A stretch of DNA of 64,000 bases from 2-02-FULL-66-14 sp037443705 (GCA_037443705.1 JBBINV010000008.1:1-64000); one strand, 5' to 3'. Positions 23,900 through 34,400 are shown, counted from the first letter of the stretch. The notes: generated from the sequence alone by a model not told the origin. Translations and numbers: made by a program.

Positions 23900-24026
23900 T
23901 CAACCCTTCCTTTCGCAGTGCCTCGAGCAGTCGCGCATGGGTATCGACCGATACCTGCTCCGCTTCCGTCAGCCCGTCCCACCAGTCGCCAAATTCGCCC
24001 GTGTACGTGACTTCCCAGCGCGCCAC
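23900..24026 (-). pseudogene. RelE/HigB-type toxin N-terminal remnant
   Basis: From GTG 24026 the frame reads MARWEVTYTGEFGDWWDGLT, EAEQVSVDTHARLLEALRKEG, the first ~42 residues of Gp49/HigB toxins, and then runs into the antitoxin start instead of the ~70 remaining toxin residues. An internal deletion has fused toxin and antitoxin. A TTGACG-17-TCTATT promoter-like pair with a GGAATATTCC palindrome (24043-24052) in its spacer remains upstream. Confidence 0.68.
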
Positions 24027-24212
24027 GCAATAGAGCCTTTGTGGAATATTCCGTCAAGGGAATAGCTGCAGCTGCGCTCCCCGTCGGGTTCAACGATCCA
24101 CGCGGCCGATTGGATGACGGGCGCGGTTCGACTTTCCGCCATTCCAAGGGAAGAACGCCGGTCAACGCGGACCACGCCAAGGGCGTTATGCGGGCATGGC
24201 GCGCACGTCCCG

Positions 24213-24229
24213 CAGTTATACAAAAACTG
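24213..24229. promoter_or_regulatory. Inverted repeat upstream of the higB-like gene
   Basis: CAGTT-ATACAAA-AACTG, perfect 5-bp arms, 10 nt before the toxin GTG. It overlaps a TATACA hexamer, and GATAAT follows at 24231-24236. It is probably the autoregulatory operator/promoter. The 170 bp to its left (24053-24212) hold no convincing gene. Confidence 0.4.
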
Positions 24230-24239
24230 AGATAATCGC

Positions 24240-24569
24240 GTGAAGCCGGTGGTCTGGTTGGGCGACAGCCTGGCGCGGCTGAGGGAATTCCCCGCCGATG
24301 CGATGCACGACGCGGGCTTTCAGCTCGAGAACGTCCAGCGCGGCGACGCGCCGGCGGATTGGAAGCCGATGCCGTCGATTGGGCTGGGGGTGAACGAGAT
24401 CCGGGTGCGCGTCGGCGGCGCGTTCCGCGTGATCTATGTGGCGAGATTCTCCGAAGCGGTGTACGTGCTGCACTCGTTTCAGAAGAAGTCGCAAAAGACG
24501 CCGCGCGCCGACATCGAGCTGGCACGGCGGCGGTTCAGGGACCTGGTGCAGGCAAGGCGGGAACGATGA
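24240..24569 (+). CDS. HigB-like toxin (Gp49 family)
   Basis: A 109-residue protein of the phage Gp49-like/HigB family: VWLGDSLARLREFPADAMHD, GFQLENVQRG, PADWKPMPSIGLGVNEIRVR, GAFRVIYVARFSEAVYVLHSF, QKKSQKTPRADIELARRRF. The motif order is complete. Such toxins are ribosome-dependent mRNA interferases. It uses a GTG start and precedes its antitoxin with an ATGA overlap; toxin-first order is normal for higBA. Confidence 0.92.
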   Translation: MKPVVWLGDSLARLREFPADAMHDAGFQLENVQRGDAPADWKPMPSIGLGVNEIRVRVGGAFRVIYVARFSEAVYVLHSFQKKSQKTPRADIELARRRFRDLVQARRER

Positions 24570-24862
24570 AGGAAAAGCTCAAGTTCGTGCGCAGCAGCGG
24601 GAACGTTTTCCTCGACATGGGCTTCAGCAAGGCCGAGGCGGAGAACTTGCGGCTTCGGTCGGAGCTGATGCACAGGATCAGCCGCCATTTCCGCGACAGC
24701 GGGATGACGCAGGCAACCGGGGCTCGGGCGCTCGGCCTGACGCAGCCGCGCCTCAATGCGCTGCTCAAGGGCAAGCTTCACCAGTTCAGCCTCGATGCCC
24801 TGGTCAACATCGCGAGCAATGCGGGACTGAACGTCCGGCTGGTGGTGAAGAAGGCAGCCTGA
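24566..24862 (+). CDS. HigA-like XRE antitoxin
   Basis: A 98-residue antitoxin of the COG5606 type: SSGNVFLDMGFSKAEAENLR, LRSELMHRISRHFRDSGMTQ, then the HTH (ATGARALGLTQPRLNALLKG) and SLDALVNIASNAGLNV at the end. The ATG overlaps the toxin stop. It represses the operon and blocks the toxin by family analogy. This intact pair lies just beside the decayed higBA-like remnant, which belongs to a different HigB subfamily. Confidence 0.92.
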   Translation: MKEKLKFVRSSGNVFLDMGFSKAEAENLRLRSELMHRISRHFRDSGMTQATGARALGLTQPRLNALLKGKLHQFSLDALVNIASNAGLNVRLVVKKAA

Positions 24863-24893
24863 ATCCGCGCGGGGGCGTTGAGCGGGTTGCGGG

Positions 24894-25766
24894 TCACGGC
24901 CTGGACGGCCCGTAGCGCCGCGCCCGCTCGGTGAACTCGGGATAGCCGATGAAGTCCTCGAACTCGCGCACGCGGCTGCGAAGCCCCGGGACGGCGTTGG
25001 CGTCGCGCGTCGCCTTGAAGCGCGCGAGCGCCGCATCGAGCGCGCCGAAGTGCACGAGCGCGGAGAAGCCGTAGTAAAGGACGAGCGACGCTCCGGCGCG
25101 CGCTTCGTCTTCGAGGGTGGCGCCGGGGAGATCGACGATCATGACGGGCTTGCCGGTGCGGCGGCGGATCTCGGGGAGTTTCTCCGCGGGGACGCCGGTC
25201 GGGAAGACGAGGTCGGCGCCGGCGGCGGCGTAGGCTTCGAGGCGCTTGAGCGTCTCGTCGAGCCCCAGGCCGATCCAGCTCGCGTCGGACCTCGCGACGA
25301 TGAGGAAGTCCGGGTCCTCGCGCGCCTCGACCGCGGCGCGGATGCGCGCGGCGGCCTCATCCAGCGGGCGGAGCGTCTGCGGGAGCTCGGTGTGCTTGCC
25401 GGTGCCCGAGTGGTCCTCGATGTGGATCGCCGCGGCGCCGGCGTCTTCGAACGCGCGCACGGTGCGCCAGAGGTTCGCCGGATCGTTGAAGCCGCCCTCG
25501 GCGTCGGCGATCACCGGGAGGTCGACGGCGCCGGCGATCGTGCGCGCCTGCTCGGCGAGCTCGGTGAGCGCGAGCAGGCCCGTGTCCGGCAGGCCGAAGC
25601 GGCTCGCGGCGGTGGCGTAGCTGCCGATGTAGACGGCCTCGAAGCCGTGTCGCTCGACGAGGCGCGCCGAGAGCGCGTCGGTCGCGCCGGGGACGGCGAT
25701 CGTTCGGCCGCTCGCGACGAGGGCGCGGAGGCGGGCGCGGCGTTCGTGGGGGGCGGGAGGGGGCAT
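24894..25766 (-). CDS. Isocitrate lyase / PEP mutase family enzyme
   Basis: A 290-residue TIM-barrel protein of the ICL/PEPM superfamily: FEAVYIGSYATAAS, PVIADAEGGFND (metal-binding Asp), AAAIHIEDHSGTGK and VARSDA. In classical isocitrate and methylisocitrate lyases a KKCGH segment provides the catalytic Cys; this protein has no Cys there, pointing to a PEP-mutase, oxaloacetate hydrolase or related carbon-carbon/phosphonate activity instead. The exact substrate cannot be stated. It stands alone on the minus strand between TA pairs. Confidence 0.85.
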   Translation of the reverse strand: MPPPAPHERRARLRALVASGRTIAVPGATDALSARLVERHGFEAVYIGSYATAASRFGLPDTGLLALTELAEQARTIAGAVDLPVIADAEGGFNDPANLWRTVRAFEDAGAAAIHIEDHSGTGKHTELPQTLRPLDEAAARIRAAVEAREDPDFLIVARSDASWIGLGLDETLKRLEAYAAAGADLVFPTGVPAEKLPEIRRRTGKPVMIVDLPGATLEDEARAGASLVLYYGFSALVHFGALDAALARFKATRDANAVPGLRSRVREFEDFIGYPEFTERARRYGPSRP

Positions 25767-25866
25767 GCGGGGGTCCGGGGGATCGTTGGTCTTCTGCGAC
25801 CCGAAGTCTTACACGGCCCAAGTCAACCGGTGAGATCCGATGGCGTTGACTTCACAGGGGGAGCGC

Positions 25867-26136
25867 ATGAGCCGGCGAATCGTCCTGACGGAGCACGCTG
25901 TCGCGGAGGCGCGGCGAAGAGGAATCAGCGAGGAACTGATCCTGGAGGTCGCCAGCTCGCCGGAGCAACGGCTGGAGGCGCGCTCGGGGCGCGAAGTGTG
26001 CCAGTCGCGGGTTACGGACCCCGGAAGCGGTAAACTGCAATTGGTCCGCGTATTCGTCGACCGGGCACAAGACGGCGACGCGGTGGTGACGGCGTATCGG
26101 ACGAGCAAGGTTCGCAAGTACTGGAGAGGAGAATGA
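25867..26136 (+). CDS. DUF4258-type putative toxin
   Basis: An 89-residue protein: RRIVLTEHAVAEARRRGISE, then LILEVASSPEQ and VVTAYRTSKVRKYW at the end, the DUF4258 pattern, a RelE-like small fold. GGGGG 5-9 nt upstream supports ATG 25867; an in-frame ATG at 25840 gives a longer, less typical start. The stop overlaps the DUF2283 gene start (ATGA). DUF4258 and DUF2283 are commonly found together and are treated as a candidate TA pair. Confidence 0.8.
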   Translation: MSRRIVLTEHAVAEARRRGISEELILEVASSPEQRLEARSGREVCQSRVTDPGSGKLQLVRVFVDRAQDGDAVVTAYRTSKVRKYWRGE

Positions 26137-26330
26137 AGGTCAATTACGACGCCAGGACGGATACGCTCACCGTGATCTTCCGCGACGTTCCGGTCGCGGA
26201 GAGCGACGAGGAAAAGCCGGGCGTCATCCTCGATTACGACGCCGCGGGGAACATCGTTTCCATCGAGGTGCTCGACGCTTCTAGCCGCGTGGAGGAGCCC
26301 GGGAGGGTCACCGTTCAGACCGGAAAGTAA
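26133..26330 (+). CDS. DUF2283 putative antitoxin
   Basis: A 65-residue DUF2283 protein: MKVNYDARTDTLTVIFRDVP, then SDEEKPGVILDYDAAGNIVS, IEVLDAS. The acidic, all-beta-looking sequence is typical. GGAGAGGAGA precedes the ATG. It is coupled to the DUF4258 gene; an antitoxin role is inferred from this pairing. Confidence 0.82.
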   Translation: MKVNYDARTDTLTVIFRDVPVAESDEEKPGVILDYDAAGNIVSIEVLDASSRVEEPGRVTVQTGK

Positions 26331-26345
26331 CGCGGGAGGCTCGGT

Positions 26346-26765
26346 CTAGGTTTCGCCTGCCACCGTCACGACGACCCTGCGCGCGTGCGGCGCGCTGCGG
26401 TGCTCGTAGAGGTAAATCCCCTGCCACGTCCCCAGCGCGAGCTTCCCCCCGCTCACCGGGATGGCGAGGCTGTTGGAGGTGAGGACCGAGCGCGCGTGCG
26501 AGGCCATGTCGTCCGGGCCTTCGGTGTCGTGCACGTAGGCCGGGTCGCCGTCAGGGGCGAGGCGCGCAAGGATCGTCTCCAGGTCGCGGCGCACGCCGGG
26601 GTCGGCGTTCTCGCACAGGATGAGCGAGGCGCTCGTGTGCTGCAGGAACACGTTGCACAGGCCGGTGCGGATGCCGCTCGCGGCGAGGGCGCGCTCGAGC
26701 TCGGCGGTGATCTCGGTGGTGCCGCGGCCGCGGGTGCGGAATTCGAGGGTCTGCTGGTGGATCAT
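26346..26765 (-). CDS. YjbQ family protein (UPF0047)
   Basis: A 139-residue protein with the UPF0047 pattern: TRGRGTTEITAELERALA, CNVFLQHTSASLILCENADP, YVHDTEGPDDMASHARSVLT, LALGTWQGIYLYEHR. Conserved His/Asp/Glu residues form the presumed metal site. Members have weak thiamine-phosphate synthase activity in vitro; the physiological role is unresolved. MIHQQTLEF at 26765 is the usual start. It lies downstream of an aldolase gene on the same strand, with a 23-bp palindrome in between. Confidence 0.92.
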   Translation of the reverse strand: MIHQQTLEFRTRGRGTTEITAELERALAASGIRTGLCNVFLQHTSASLILCENADPGVRRDLETILARLAPDGDPAYVHDTEGPDDMASHARSVLTSNSLAIPVSGGKLALGTWQGIYLYEHRSAPHARRVVVTVAGET

Positions 26766-26782
26766 CGCAAGAAGACTTGTGA

Positions 26783-26805
26783 AAAACCGGGTCTGTCCCG
26801 GTTTT
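26783..26805 (-). repeat. 23-bp palindromic element, copy 2 (terminator-like)
   Basis: Exact reverse complement of the copy at 10324-10346 (loop reads TCTGT on the plus strand). It begins 7 nt past the stop of the minus-strand aldolase gene, in the same orientation relative to that gene as the other copies. Confidence 0.85.
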
Positions 26806-26812
26806 CGAGATG

Positions 26813-27601
26813 TCACTTCTTTTCGAAGCCCCGCACCAGCGCGGCCTGCGCGGCTGCCGCCTTCATGAGGAGCGAGAAGTCCGAACCTGCGAGAACGAGC
26901 TGCACGCCCATGCCGATGTGGCGTTCCAGAAGCTCGGGCGTGTACATCCCGCCCATGCCCGCGAACTTGCCGTGCTTGCGGCACGCGCCGATCACCTTCC
27001 TGTAGGCGTCCGCGACGCGCGGGTCGTTGAACTGCCCCGGGATCCCCATCTCGAAGCACAGGTCGTTCGTGCCGATGAGGAGCGCATCGATCCCGGGCAC
27101 CGAGGCGATCGCCTCGCAGTTCTCGATTCCCCTGGGCGATTCGAGCATCACGACGACGAGCGTCTCCTCGTTCACCGCGCGCGCGGCCTCGCCCACCGGC
27201 ATCGAGGCGAAGCCGATCTGCTGCAGGCCCCCGCCCATCGAGCGGTGCCCGAGAGGCGGAAAGCGGCAATGATCGGCGATGCGCTTCGCCTCGAGCTCCG
27301 TCTCGACGTGCGGCACCACGATCCCTTGCGCGCCGTTGTCGAGTATGCGCGAGGACAGCCAGTGCTCCTTTCCCGCCACGCGCACCACCGGCGTGATCCC
27401 GATCGCAAGCGACGCCGATGCGATCTGCGCCGCCACGTCGGTATCCATCGAGTTGTGCTCGCAGTCGATGAACAGCCAGTCGAAGCCGGCGGTCTTGCCG
27501 ATCTGCGCGATGTCCACGGTCCTCGCCTGGCGAAGGCCGAGGCCGACGGCCAGCCTGCCGGCGCGGAGCTGGCGAAGGGCATGGTTGGGAATGGCGCTCA
27601 T
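26813..27601 (-). CDS. HpcH/HpaI aldolase family protein
   Basis: A 262-residue class II pyruvate aldolase-like protein: LFIDCEHNSMD, PVVRVAGKEHW, LDNGAQGIVVPHVETELEAK, VMLESPRGIENCE (metal-binding Glu) and DALLIGTNDLCFEMGIPGQ. The family cleaves 4-hydroxy-2-oxo acids such as 2-keto-3-deoxyglucarate to pyruvate plus an aldehyde. The substrate here is unknown. It is followed by the 23-bp palindrome and the YjbQ gene. Confidence 0.92.
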   Translation of the reverse strand: MSAIPNHALRQLRAGRLAVGLGLRQARTVDIAQIGKTAGFDWLFIDCEHNSMDTDVAAQIASASLAIGITPVVRVAGKEHWLSSRILDNGAQGIVVPHVETELEAKRIADHCRFPPLGHRSMGGGLQQIGFASMPVGEAARAVNEETLVVVMLESPRGIENCEAIASVPGIDALLIGTNDLCFEMGIPGQFNDPRVADAYRKVIGACRKHGKFAGMGGMYTPELLERHIGMGVQLVLAGSDFSLLMKAAAAQAALVRGFEKK

Positions 27602-27640
27602 GGGGTTTCCTCCGATTCGGTTGACCCAAATATAGCGCCG

Positions 27641-27989
27641 GTGACCGAAGCCGGCGCCACGTTTTCGAAGTGCAGGTCCTGGCGGTATTCGCTCTGGCGT
27701 GCCCGGGATTCGCGAAAGCCCGCGGTCAACTTCCTGATGCTGAACCCGAGCACCGCCGACGAGTTCCGGCTCGATCCCTCGTGCACGCGCGCGCGCCGCG
27801 GCGCTCGTCGTGTGCGCGTGGGGGAACCACGGGGTTTTCGGGAGCCGCTCGGCGGAAGTCGTCCGGCTCCTCCGGAAATCGGGAATTCCCCTTCAGGCCC
27901 TGAGAATCAACGGCTCGGGCGAGCCGGCGCATCCGCTGTATTTGCCGGGGACGCTGGCGCCGGTGGTGTGGCGGCCCCGGAGTCGTTGA
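27641..27989 (+). pseudogene. DUF1643 gene with internal deletion and frameshift
   Basis: The 5' part (frame of 27641) reads FSKCRSWRYSLWRARDS then VNFLMLNPSTADEFRLDPSC, the DUF1643 start. The family's C-terminal part appears in another frame: LVVCAWGNHGVFGSRSAEVV, then EPAHPLYLPGTLAPVVW, ending at TGA 27987-27989. Some 55-60 residues that normally link the two are missing. The gene is therefore a remnant. Confidence 0.8.
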
Positions 27990-28044
27990 CTGGACGGAGG
28001 GAAACTGTAAAAATGGGTTTGCATATTCCTGCACCGTTCCGGTC

Positions 28045-28305
28045 ATGAAGACCACCGTCGAGCTCTCCGAAGAGCTGTTCCGCCGCGCCAAGGCCGAAGC
28101 GGCGTTGCGCGGGCGCAAGTTCAAGGACCTCGTCGAGGAGGGGCTGCGGCTCGTGCTCCAGACGCCGAGGAGCGGGCGCGATCGCCCGAGCCTCGAAGAC
28201 CTGATGAAGCCGGCGCGCGGCGTCGTCGATTCCGGAATACCCGACCTCGCGTCGAATCCGAAGCACTTCAAGAGCTTCGGGCGTGAAGCCCGCCGCAATC
28301 GCTGA
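28045..28305 (+). CDS. VapB-like antitoxin
   Basis: An 86-residue antitoxin: MKTTVELSEELFRRAKAEAA, RGRKFKDLVEEGLRLVLQ is an Arc-type strand-helix-helix, and the C-terminal tail would wrap the toxin. It overlaps the PIN gene by 23 nt. No clear Shine-Dalgarno precedes the ATG. Confidence 0.88.
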   Translation: MKTTVELSEELFRRAKAEAALRGRKFKDLVEEGLRLVLQTPRSGRDRPSLEDLMKPARGVVDSGIPDLASNPKHFKSFGREARRNR

Positions 28306-28696
28306 CACGGGCCCGCTGGTCGCGTATCTCGACCGCGCGGAACGCCATCATGCGTGGGCGACGGAGCGCGTGCGCGAACTCACGGCGCCCTTGCTCGTGT
28401 GCGAGCCCGTCCTCGCGGAAGCGATGCACCTCCTTCGCGGTCTGCCCAAGGCGCAGGACGCGCTGCTGGGGCTGCTCGAAAACGGCGCGCTGCGCATTGG
28501 ACTGCGCATCGAAGACCACGTCGTGGCGCTGCGGGCGCTGCACCGGAAGTACGCCGATCGGCCCATGTCGCTTGCGGACGCGTGCATAGTTCGAATGACA
28601 GAGCTGTTCGAAGAGCATCACGTTCTGACCCTCGATTCGGATTTCGTCGTCTACCGCAGGCACGGCCGCGAGCCGCTTGCGCTCATCCATCCCTGA
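28283..28696 (+). CDS. VapC-like PIN toxin
   Basis: A 137-residue PIN protein: AAIADTGPLVAYLD, CEPVLAEAMHLL, MSLADACIVRMTE and VLTLDSDFVVYRR supply the acidic RNase residues in family order. It starts with GTG inside the end of the vapB gene, so expression is coupled. Probably a tRNA- or rRNA-cleaving RNase by family analogy. Confidence 0.9.
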   Translation: MKPAAIADTGPLVAYLDRAERHHAWATERVRELTAPLLVCEPVLAEAMHLLRGLPKAQDALLGLLENGALRIGLRIEDHVVALRALHRKYADRPMSLADACIVRMTELFEEHHVLTLDSDFVVYRRHGREPLALIHP

Positions 28697-28749
28697 GCAG
28701 CCGGCACGCTACTGGATAAAAATACAGGGTTCGCCTATAGTCGCCCCTC

Positions 28750-30723
28750 GTGGCGACCCCTTCCGCATTCGAGACGCTGAACCCCGCGCAGCGCGCGGCG
28801 GCGCGCCACGGCGGCGGGCCGCTGCTCGTCATCGCAGGCGCGGGAACGGGCAAGACCAACACGCTCGCGCACCGGGTGGCGCACCTGGCGCTCGGGGGCG
28901 CGGCGCCGGAGCGCATCCTCCTTCTCACCTTCACGCGGCGCGCGGCCGAGGAGATGATCCGGCGCGCGCGGCGGATCGCGGGCGAGGCGCGCTTTCCGTG
29001 GGCGGGGACGTTCCACTCCGTCGCGAACCGCCTGCTGAGGGTCTATGCGAAGCGGATAGGGCTCGAAGAGCGCTTCAGCGTGCTCGACCGCGGCGACGCC
29101 GCCGACCTCATGGACGTGGTGCGCCACGAGCTCGGATACTCGAAGGTCGAGGCCGGGGCGCGGCGCTTTCCGCGCAAGGACACGTGCCTCGCGATCTGCT
29201 CGCACCGCGTGAACACGCAGGGTACGCTCGAGAAGACGCTGGCCGACGCGTTCCCGTGGTGCGCGCAATGGCACGACGAGCTGAACCGGCTCTTTTCCGA
29301 GTACGTCGCGCGAAAGCTCGCGAGCCAGGCGCTCGACTACGACGACCTGCTGCTCTACTGGCGCGCGATGATGGAGGAGCCGGCGCTCGGCGCCGCGATC
29401 GGCGGGCGGTTCGATCACGTGCTGGTGGACGAGTACCAGGACACCAATGCGGTGCAAGCGCAAATACTGCGTTTGCTTCGCCCCGCGGGAGAGGGTCTTA
29501 CCGTCGTCGGCGACGACGCGCAGGCCATCTACTCTTTCCGCGCCGCTACGGTGGAGAACATCCGCGGCTTCGAAAAGGAGTACGGCGCCGCGGTGATCGC
29601 GCTCGAGGAGAACTACCGCTCGACCCAGGCGATCCTGGACGCCGCGAACGCGCTGATCGGAAAGAATCTCCGGTCGGTGAAAGGGCAGGGCGCGAGGCCC
29701 CGCTACGTCTCGGTCGCCGACGATGCCGGTCAGGCCGATTACGTGGTCGCGTGCGTGCTGGAAGCGCGCGAGCGCGGCGTGCTGCTCCGGCGCCAGGCGG
29801 TGCTCTTCCGCAGCTCGCACCATTCGGACCTGCTCGAGCTCGAGCTCGCGCGCCGGAACATCCCGTTCGTGAAATACGGCGGGCTCAGGTTTCTGGAGGC
29901 CGCGCACGTGAAGGACCTGCTCGCGGTGCTGCGCTGGGCGGACAACCCGAGGAACCGCGTCGCCGCCTTTCGCGCGCTGCAGATCCAGCAGGGCGTGGGG
30001 CCGGGAATCGCGGGGCGGATATTCACGCGTTTCGAGGCAGACGGTTTTTCGTGGGGATCGTTCAGGTCCGGATCGGACGAATTCGACGAGTTGATGTCGT
30101 TCCTCTCGGATCCGCGCACCCCCTGGCCCGGTCAGGTGGCGCGCGTGCGCGAATGGTACGAGCCGCAGCTCGAGCGCCTGTACGAGTCGGCGCAGGTCCG
30201 GGCGGGCGATCTCCATCAGCTGGAATATCTCTCGACGACGTTCCGGAGCCGGGAGAAATTCCTCACGGAGCTGGCGCTCGACCCGCCGGCTGCCTCGGGC
30301 GACCTCGCGGGCGCGCCGTATCTCGACGAGGACTATCTCGTGCTCTCCACCGTGCATTCGGCGAAGGGCCAGGAGTGGGACTCGGTGCACATCCTCAACG
30401 TGGCCGACGGCAACTTCCCGTCGGAATTCTCCACCGGCAAGCCCGAGCTCGTGGAAGAAGAGCGGCGGCTCCTGTACGTAGCGATGACGCGCGCGAAGAC
30501 CGAGCTCCACGTGATCGCGCCGCTCAAGTACTACGTGACCCAGCAGCAGCGGCTCGGCGACCGCTACGTCTACGGCGCGCGCAGCCGCTTCATGACGAAG
30601 AAGGTGCTGGATTGCTTCGAAATGACGAGCTGGCCATCATCAAAGGAGCCCGAGACCGAGCAAGTCGTTTCGGAACCCCTTTCAACGAGCATCTCCGCGC
30701 GGTTGCGCGGGATGTGGACCTGA
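28750..30723 (+). CDS. UvrD/Rep-family ATP-dependent DNA helicase
   Basis: A 657-residue SF1A helicase. Walker A is AGAGTGKT (residues 29-36), motif Ia LTFTRRAAEEM, motif II VDEYQDTN, motif III VVGDDAQAIYSFR, motif IV EENYRSTQ, motif V STVHSAKGQEWDSVHI and motif VI YVAMTRAKTEL. It unwinds DNA 3'-5'. It is slightly shorter than UvrD/PcrA (about 720) and lacks the C-terminal RNA-polymerase-binding tail. The GTG start lies 8 nt after a TATAGT hexamer with no Shine-Dalgarno, so a leaderless transcript is likely. Confidence 0.95.
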   Translation: MATPSAFETLNPAQRAAARHGGGPLLVIAGAGTGKTNTLAHRVAHLALGGAAPERILLLTFTRRAAEEMIRRARRIAGEARFPWAGTFHSVANRLLRVYAKRIGLEERFSVLDRGDAADLMDVVRHELGYSKVEAGARRFPRKDTCLAICSHRVNTQGTLEKTLADAFPWCAQWHDELNRLFSEYVARKLASQALDYDDLLLYWRAMMEEPALGAAIGGRFDHVLVDEYQDTNAVQAQILRLLRPAGEGLTVVGDDAQAIYSFRAATVENIRGFEKEYGAAVIALEENYRSTQAILDAANALIGKNLRSVKGQGARPRYVSVADDAGQADYVVACVLEARERGVLLRRQAVLFRSSHHSDLLELELARRNIPFVKYGGLRFLEAAHVKDLLAVLRWADNPRNRVAAFRALQIQQGVGPGIAGRIFTRFEADGFSWGSFRSGSDEFDELMSFLSDPRTPWPGQVARVREWYEPQLERLYESAQVRAGDLHQLEYLSTTFRSREKFLTELALDPPAASGDLAGAPYLDEDYLVLSTVHSAKGQEWDSVHILNVADGNFPSEFSTGKPELVEEERRLLYVAMTRAKTELHVIAPLKYYVTQQQRLGDRYVYGARSRFMTKKVLDCFEMTSWPSSKEPETEQVVSEPLSTSISARLRGMWT

Positions 30724-30811
30724 TACCGGAAGGGTGCCCGCCGCCCGCGCGGCCGGAAGTCGGAGGAGAGGGAGGAAACCCCGGGGAGCGCGGACGGCGA
30801 AGCAGCCCTGG

Positions 30812-30831
30812 ATCCCCGCCTTCGCGGGGAT
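30812..30831. repeat. Dispersed GC palindrome
   Basis: ATCCCCGC-CTTC-GCGGGGAT, perfect 8-bp arms, in the gap between the helicase and a minus-strand small gene. It belongs to the same general class as those at 14699 and 34039 and may terminate transcripts. Confidence 0.7.
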
Positions 30832-30843
30832 GACTCTATTTCT

Positions 30844-31026
30844 TCAGCTCCAGGCTTTCACGGTGACGACGAGCATGCGCGCGAAGTTGGCGCTCATCTC
30901 GCCGGGCTTGATCGCGCCTGCGACGCGCTCGAAGCCGCGGCGCAGCGCTTCGCTCCGCAGGCGCCGCGCGCGTTCCTCGATCGCATGCGTCTGCTGCGGC
31001 GTCGCCCGACGTCCCTTGATCGGCAT
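30844..31026 (-). CDS. 60-residue basic hypothetical protein
   Basis: The product MPIKGRRATPQQTHAIEERA then RRLRSEALRRGFERVAGAI is basic and helical. AGGGGA lies 6-7 nt upstream of the ATG. The 150-bp region between it and hsp20 also holds a strong GC hairpin (CGCCCCGG/CCGGGGCG, about 31077-31098). No family can be named. Confidence 0.5.
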   Translation of the reverse strand: MPIKGRRATPQQTHAIEERARRLRSEALRRGFERVAGAIKPGEMSANFARMLVVTVKAWS

Positions 31027-31177
31027 CTGGAGTCCCCTGAATCGAGATTGACGGCTCCCGGTTAGTGGCCGCGCGCGCGCCCCGGTTCCGGCCGGGGCGG
31101 CGCGTTTTGAACTGCGAAACCGGCCGAAACCGCGCGGCAACATTGAAATCGGTCCGGCTCGACCCCAATTGCGGCCC

Positions 31178-31588
31178 ATGAGAACGCGCGATGCCGCGAG
31201 CTGGATGTGGGGCGAGGCGCTGGCGCTGCTCGAGCAGGCGGACCGCCTGCACCGGCAGCTGATGGACCCGTCGCCGCGCGGCGCCACCGGGGAGCCGCCG
31301 GTCGACGTGATCGAGTCCGCGGACGAGGTCCTCGTGCACGTGGCGCTGCCCGGAGTGTCGCCGGCCGACGTCGCGATCGCCATCGAGCCGGGCGCGATCA
31401 CCGTGGCGGCGTCGCGGCCTTTTTCCCGGCGGCGGGGCCGATTCGCGCATCCATCGCATCGAAATCCCCTATGGCCGGTTCGAGCGGCGAATTCCCGTCG
31501 CCCTGGCCCGCGGGGTGCTTGAGCTGGCCGAAAAGAGCTTGCGGGACGGCTGCCTCACCCTCAGGTTCGCCAAAGTCCAGGAGGTCGC

Positions 31589-31592
<4 letters not shown>
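31178..31592 (+). pseudogene. Hsp20/alpha-crystallin gene with a frameshift
   Basis: The first ~80 codons give an Hsp20 N-terminus and early alpha-crystallin strands (PPVDVIESADEVLVHVALPG, VSPADVAIAIEPGAITVAAS). After a run of five T (31420-31424) the family sequence continues one base out of frame: ADSRIHRIEIPYGRFERRI, LAEKSLRDGCLTLRFAKVQ, ending TGA 31590-31592. Removing one T restores the whole domain. It may be a true pseudogene, a programmed slip or a sequencing error. Its restored stop overlaps the lon ATG (ATGA), so this was a small-heat-shock/Lon operon. Confidence 0.85.
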
Positions 31593-34006
<2,414 letters not shown>

Positions 34007-34038
34007 AAGTTCGGGGCCGGACTCGCCGCGGCCGTCGT

Positions 34039-34054
34039 TCCCGCAAAAGCGGGA
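34039..34054. repeat. Dispersed GC palindrome
   Basis: TCCCGC-AAAA-GCGGGA, 33 nt after lon. It is of the same class as the palindromes at 14699 and 30812 and sits where the neighbouring XRE remnant loses its similarity. Confidence 0.7.
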
Positions 34055-34307
34055 GCCTGTCGATGTGATTGGTAATGCGCTCGAGGCTGCTCCGCCCGCG
34101 GCACGCGGCCGGCTGAATCTGGAGCGTCAGGCCCACGAGCTCCAGGATCGCCTGCGCCTTTCTCACGCCGATATCGGGAAACACGCCGTTCTCGAGCTGG
34201 TTGATCGTGACACGTGAGAGCTTCGCCATGCTCCCAATGTCTTCCTGTGTGAGGCCTTTGGCAAGCCTTGCTTTACGGATGACGTAGCCGAGCTCCTGGA
34301 GTCGCAT
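34055..34307 (-). pseudogene. Truncated XRE regulator, paralogue of the AbiEii-associated antitoxin
   Basis: MRLQELGYVIRKARLAKGLT, QEDIGSMAKLSRVTINQLENG and FPDIGVRKAQAILELVG align along their whole length with residues 1-60 of the XRE protein at 18822-19322. Similarity ends at the palindromic repeat; the frame then runs on through the repeat into lon antisense as Arg/Pro-rich noise. The toxin gene is missing. An AT-rich start region (TTAAATATATTT near 34330) remains. Confidence 0.65.
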
Positions 34308-34400
34308 GAAGCATCCGCTCTGAGTGACAAATATATTTAACATCATGGTACCGGTCGTTGCATGGACGCAACGTCTCGCGCGTCCTACCCTTGATCGCCA

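Noticed and set aside
23969..24235. Overlapping short frames on both strands between the decayed and intact higBA-like loci
   Set aside because: Neither has a ribosome binding site or recognisable sequence; I treat this as intergenic DNA with remnants.
15508..28696. Prophage or integrative element
   Set aside because: No integrase, structural phage gene, tRNA-adjacent att repeat or conjugation gene was found. The tRNA-Leu lies far away, with no duplicated 3' end seen.
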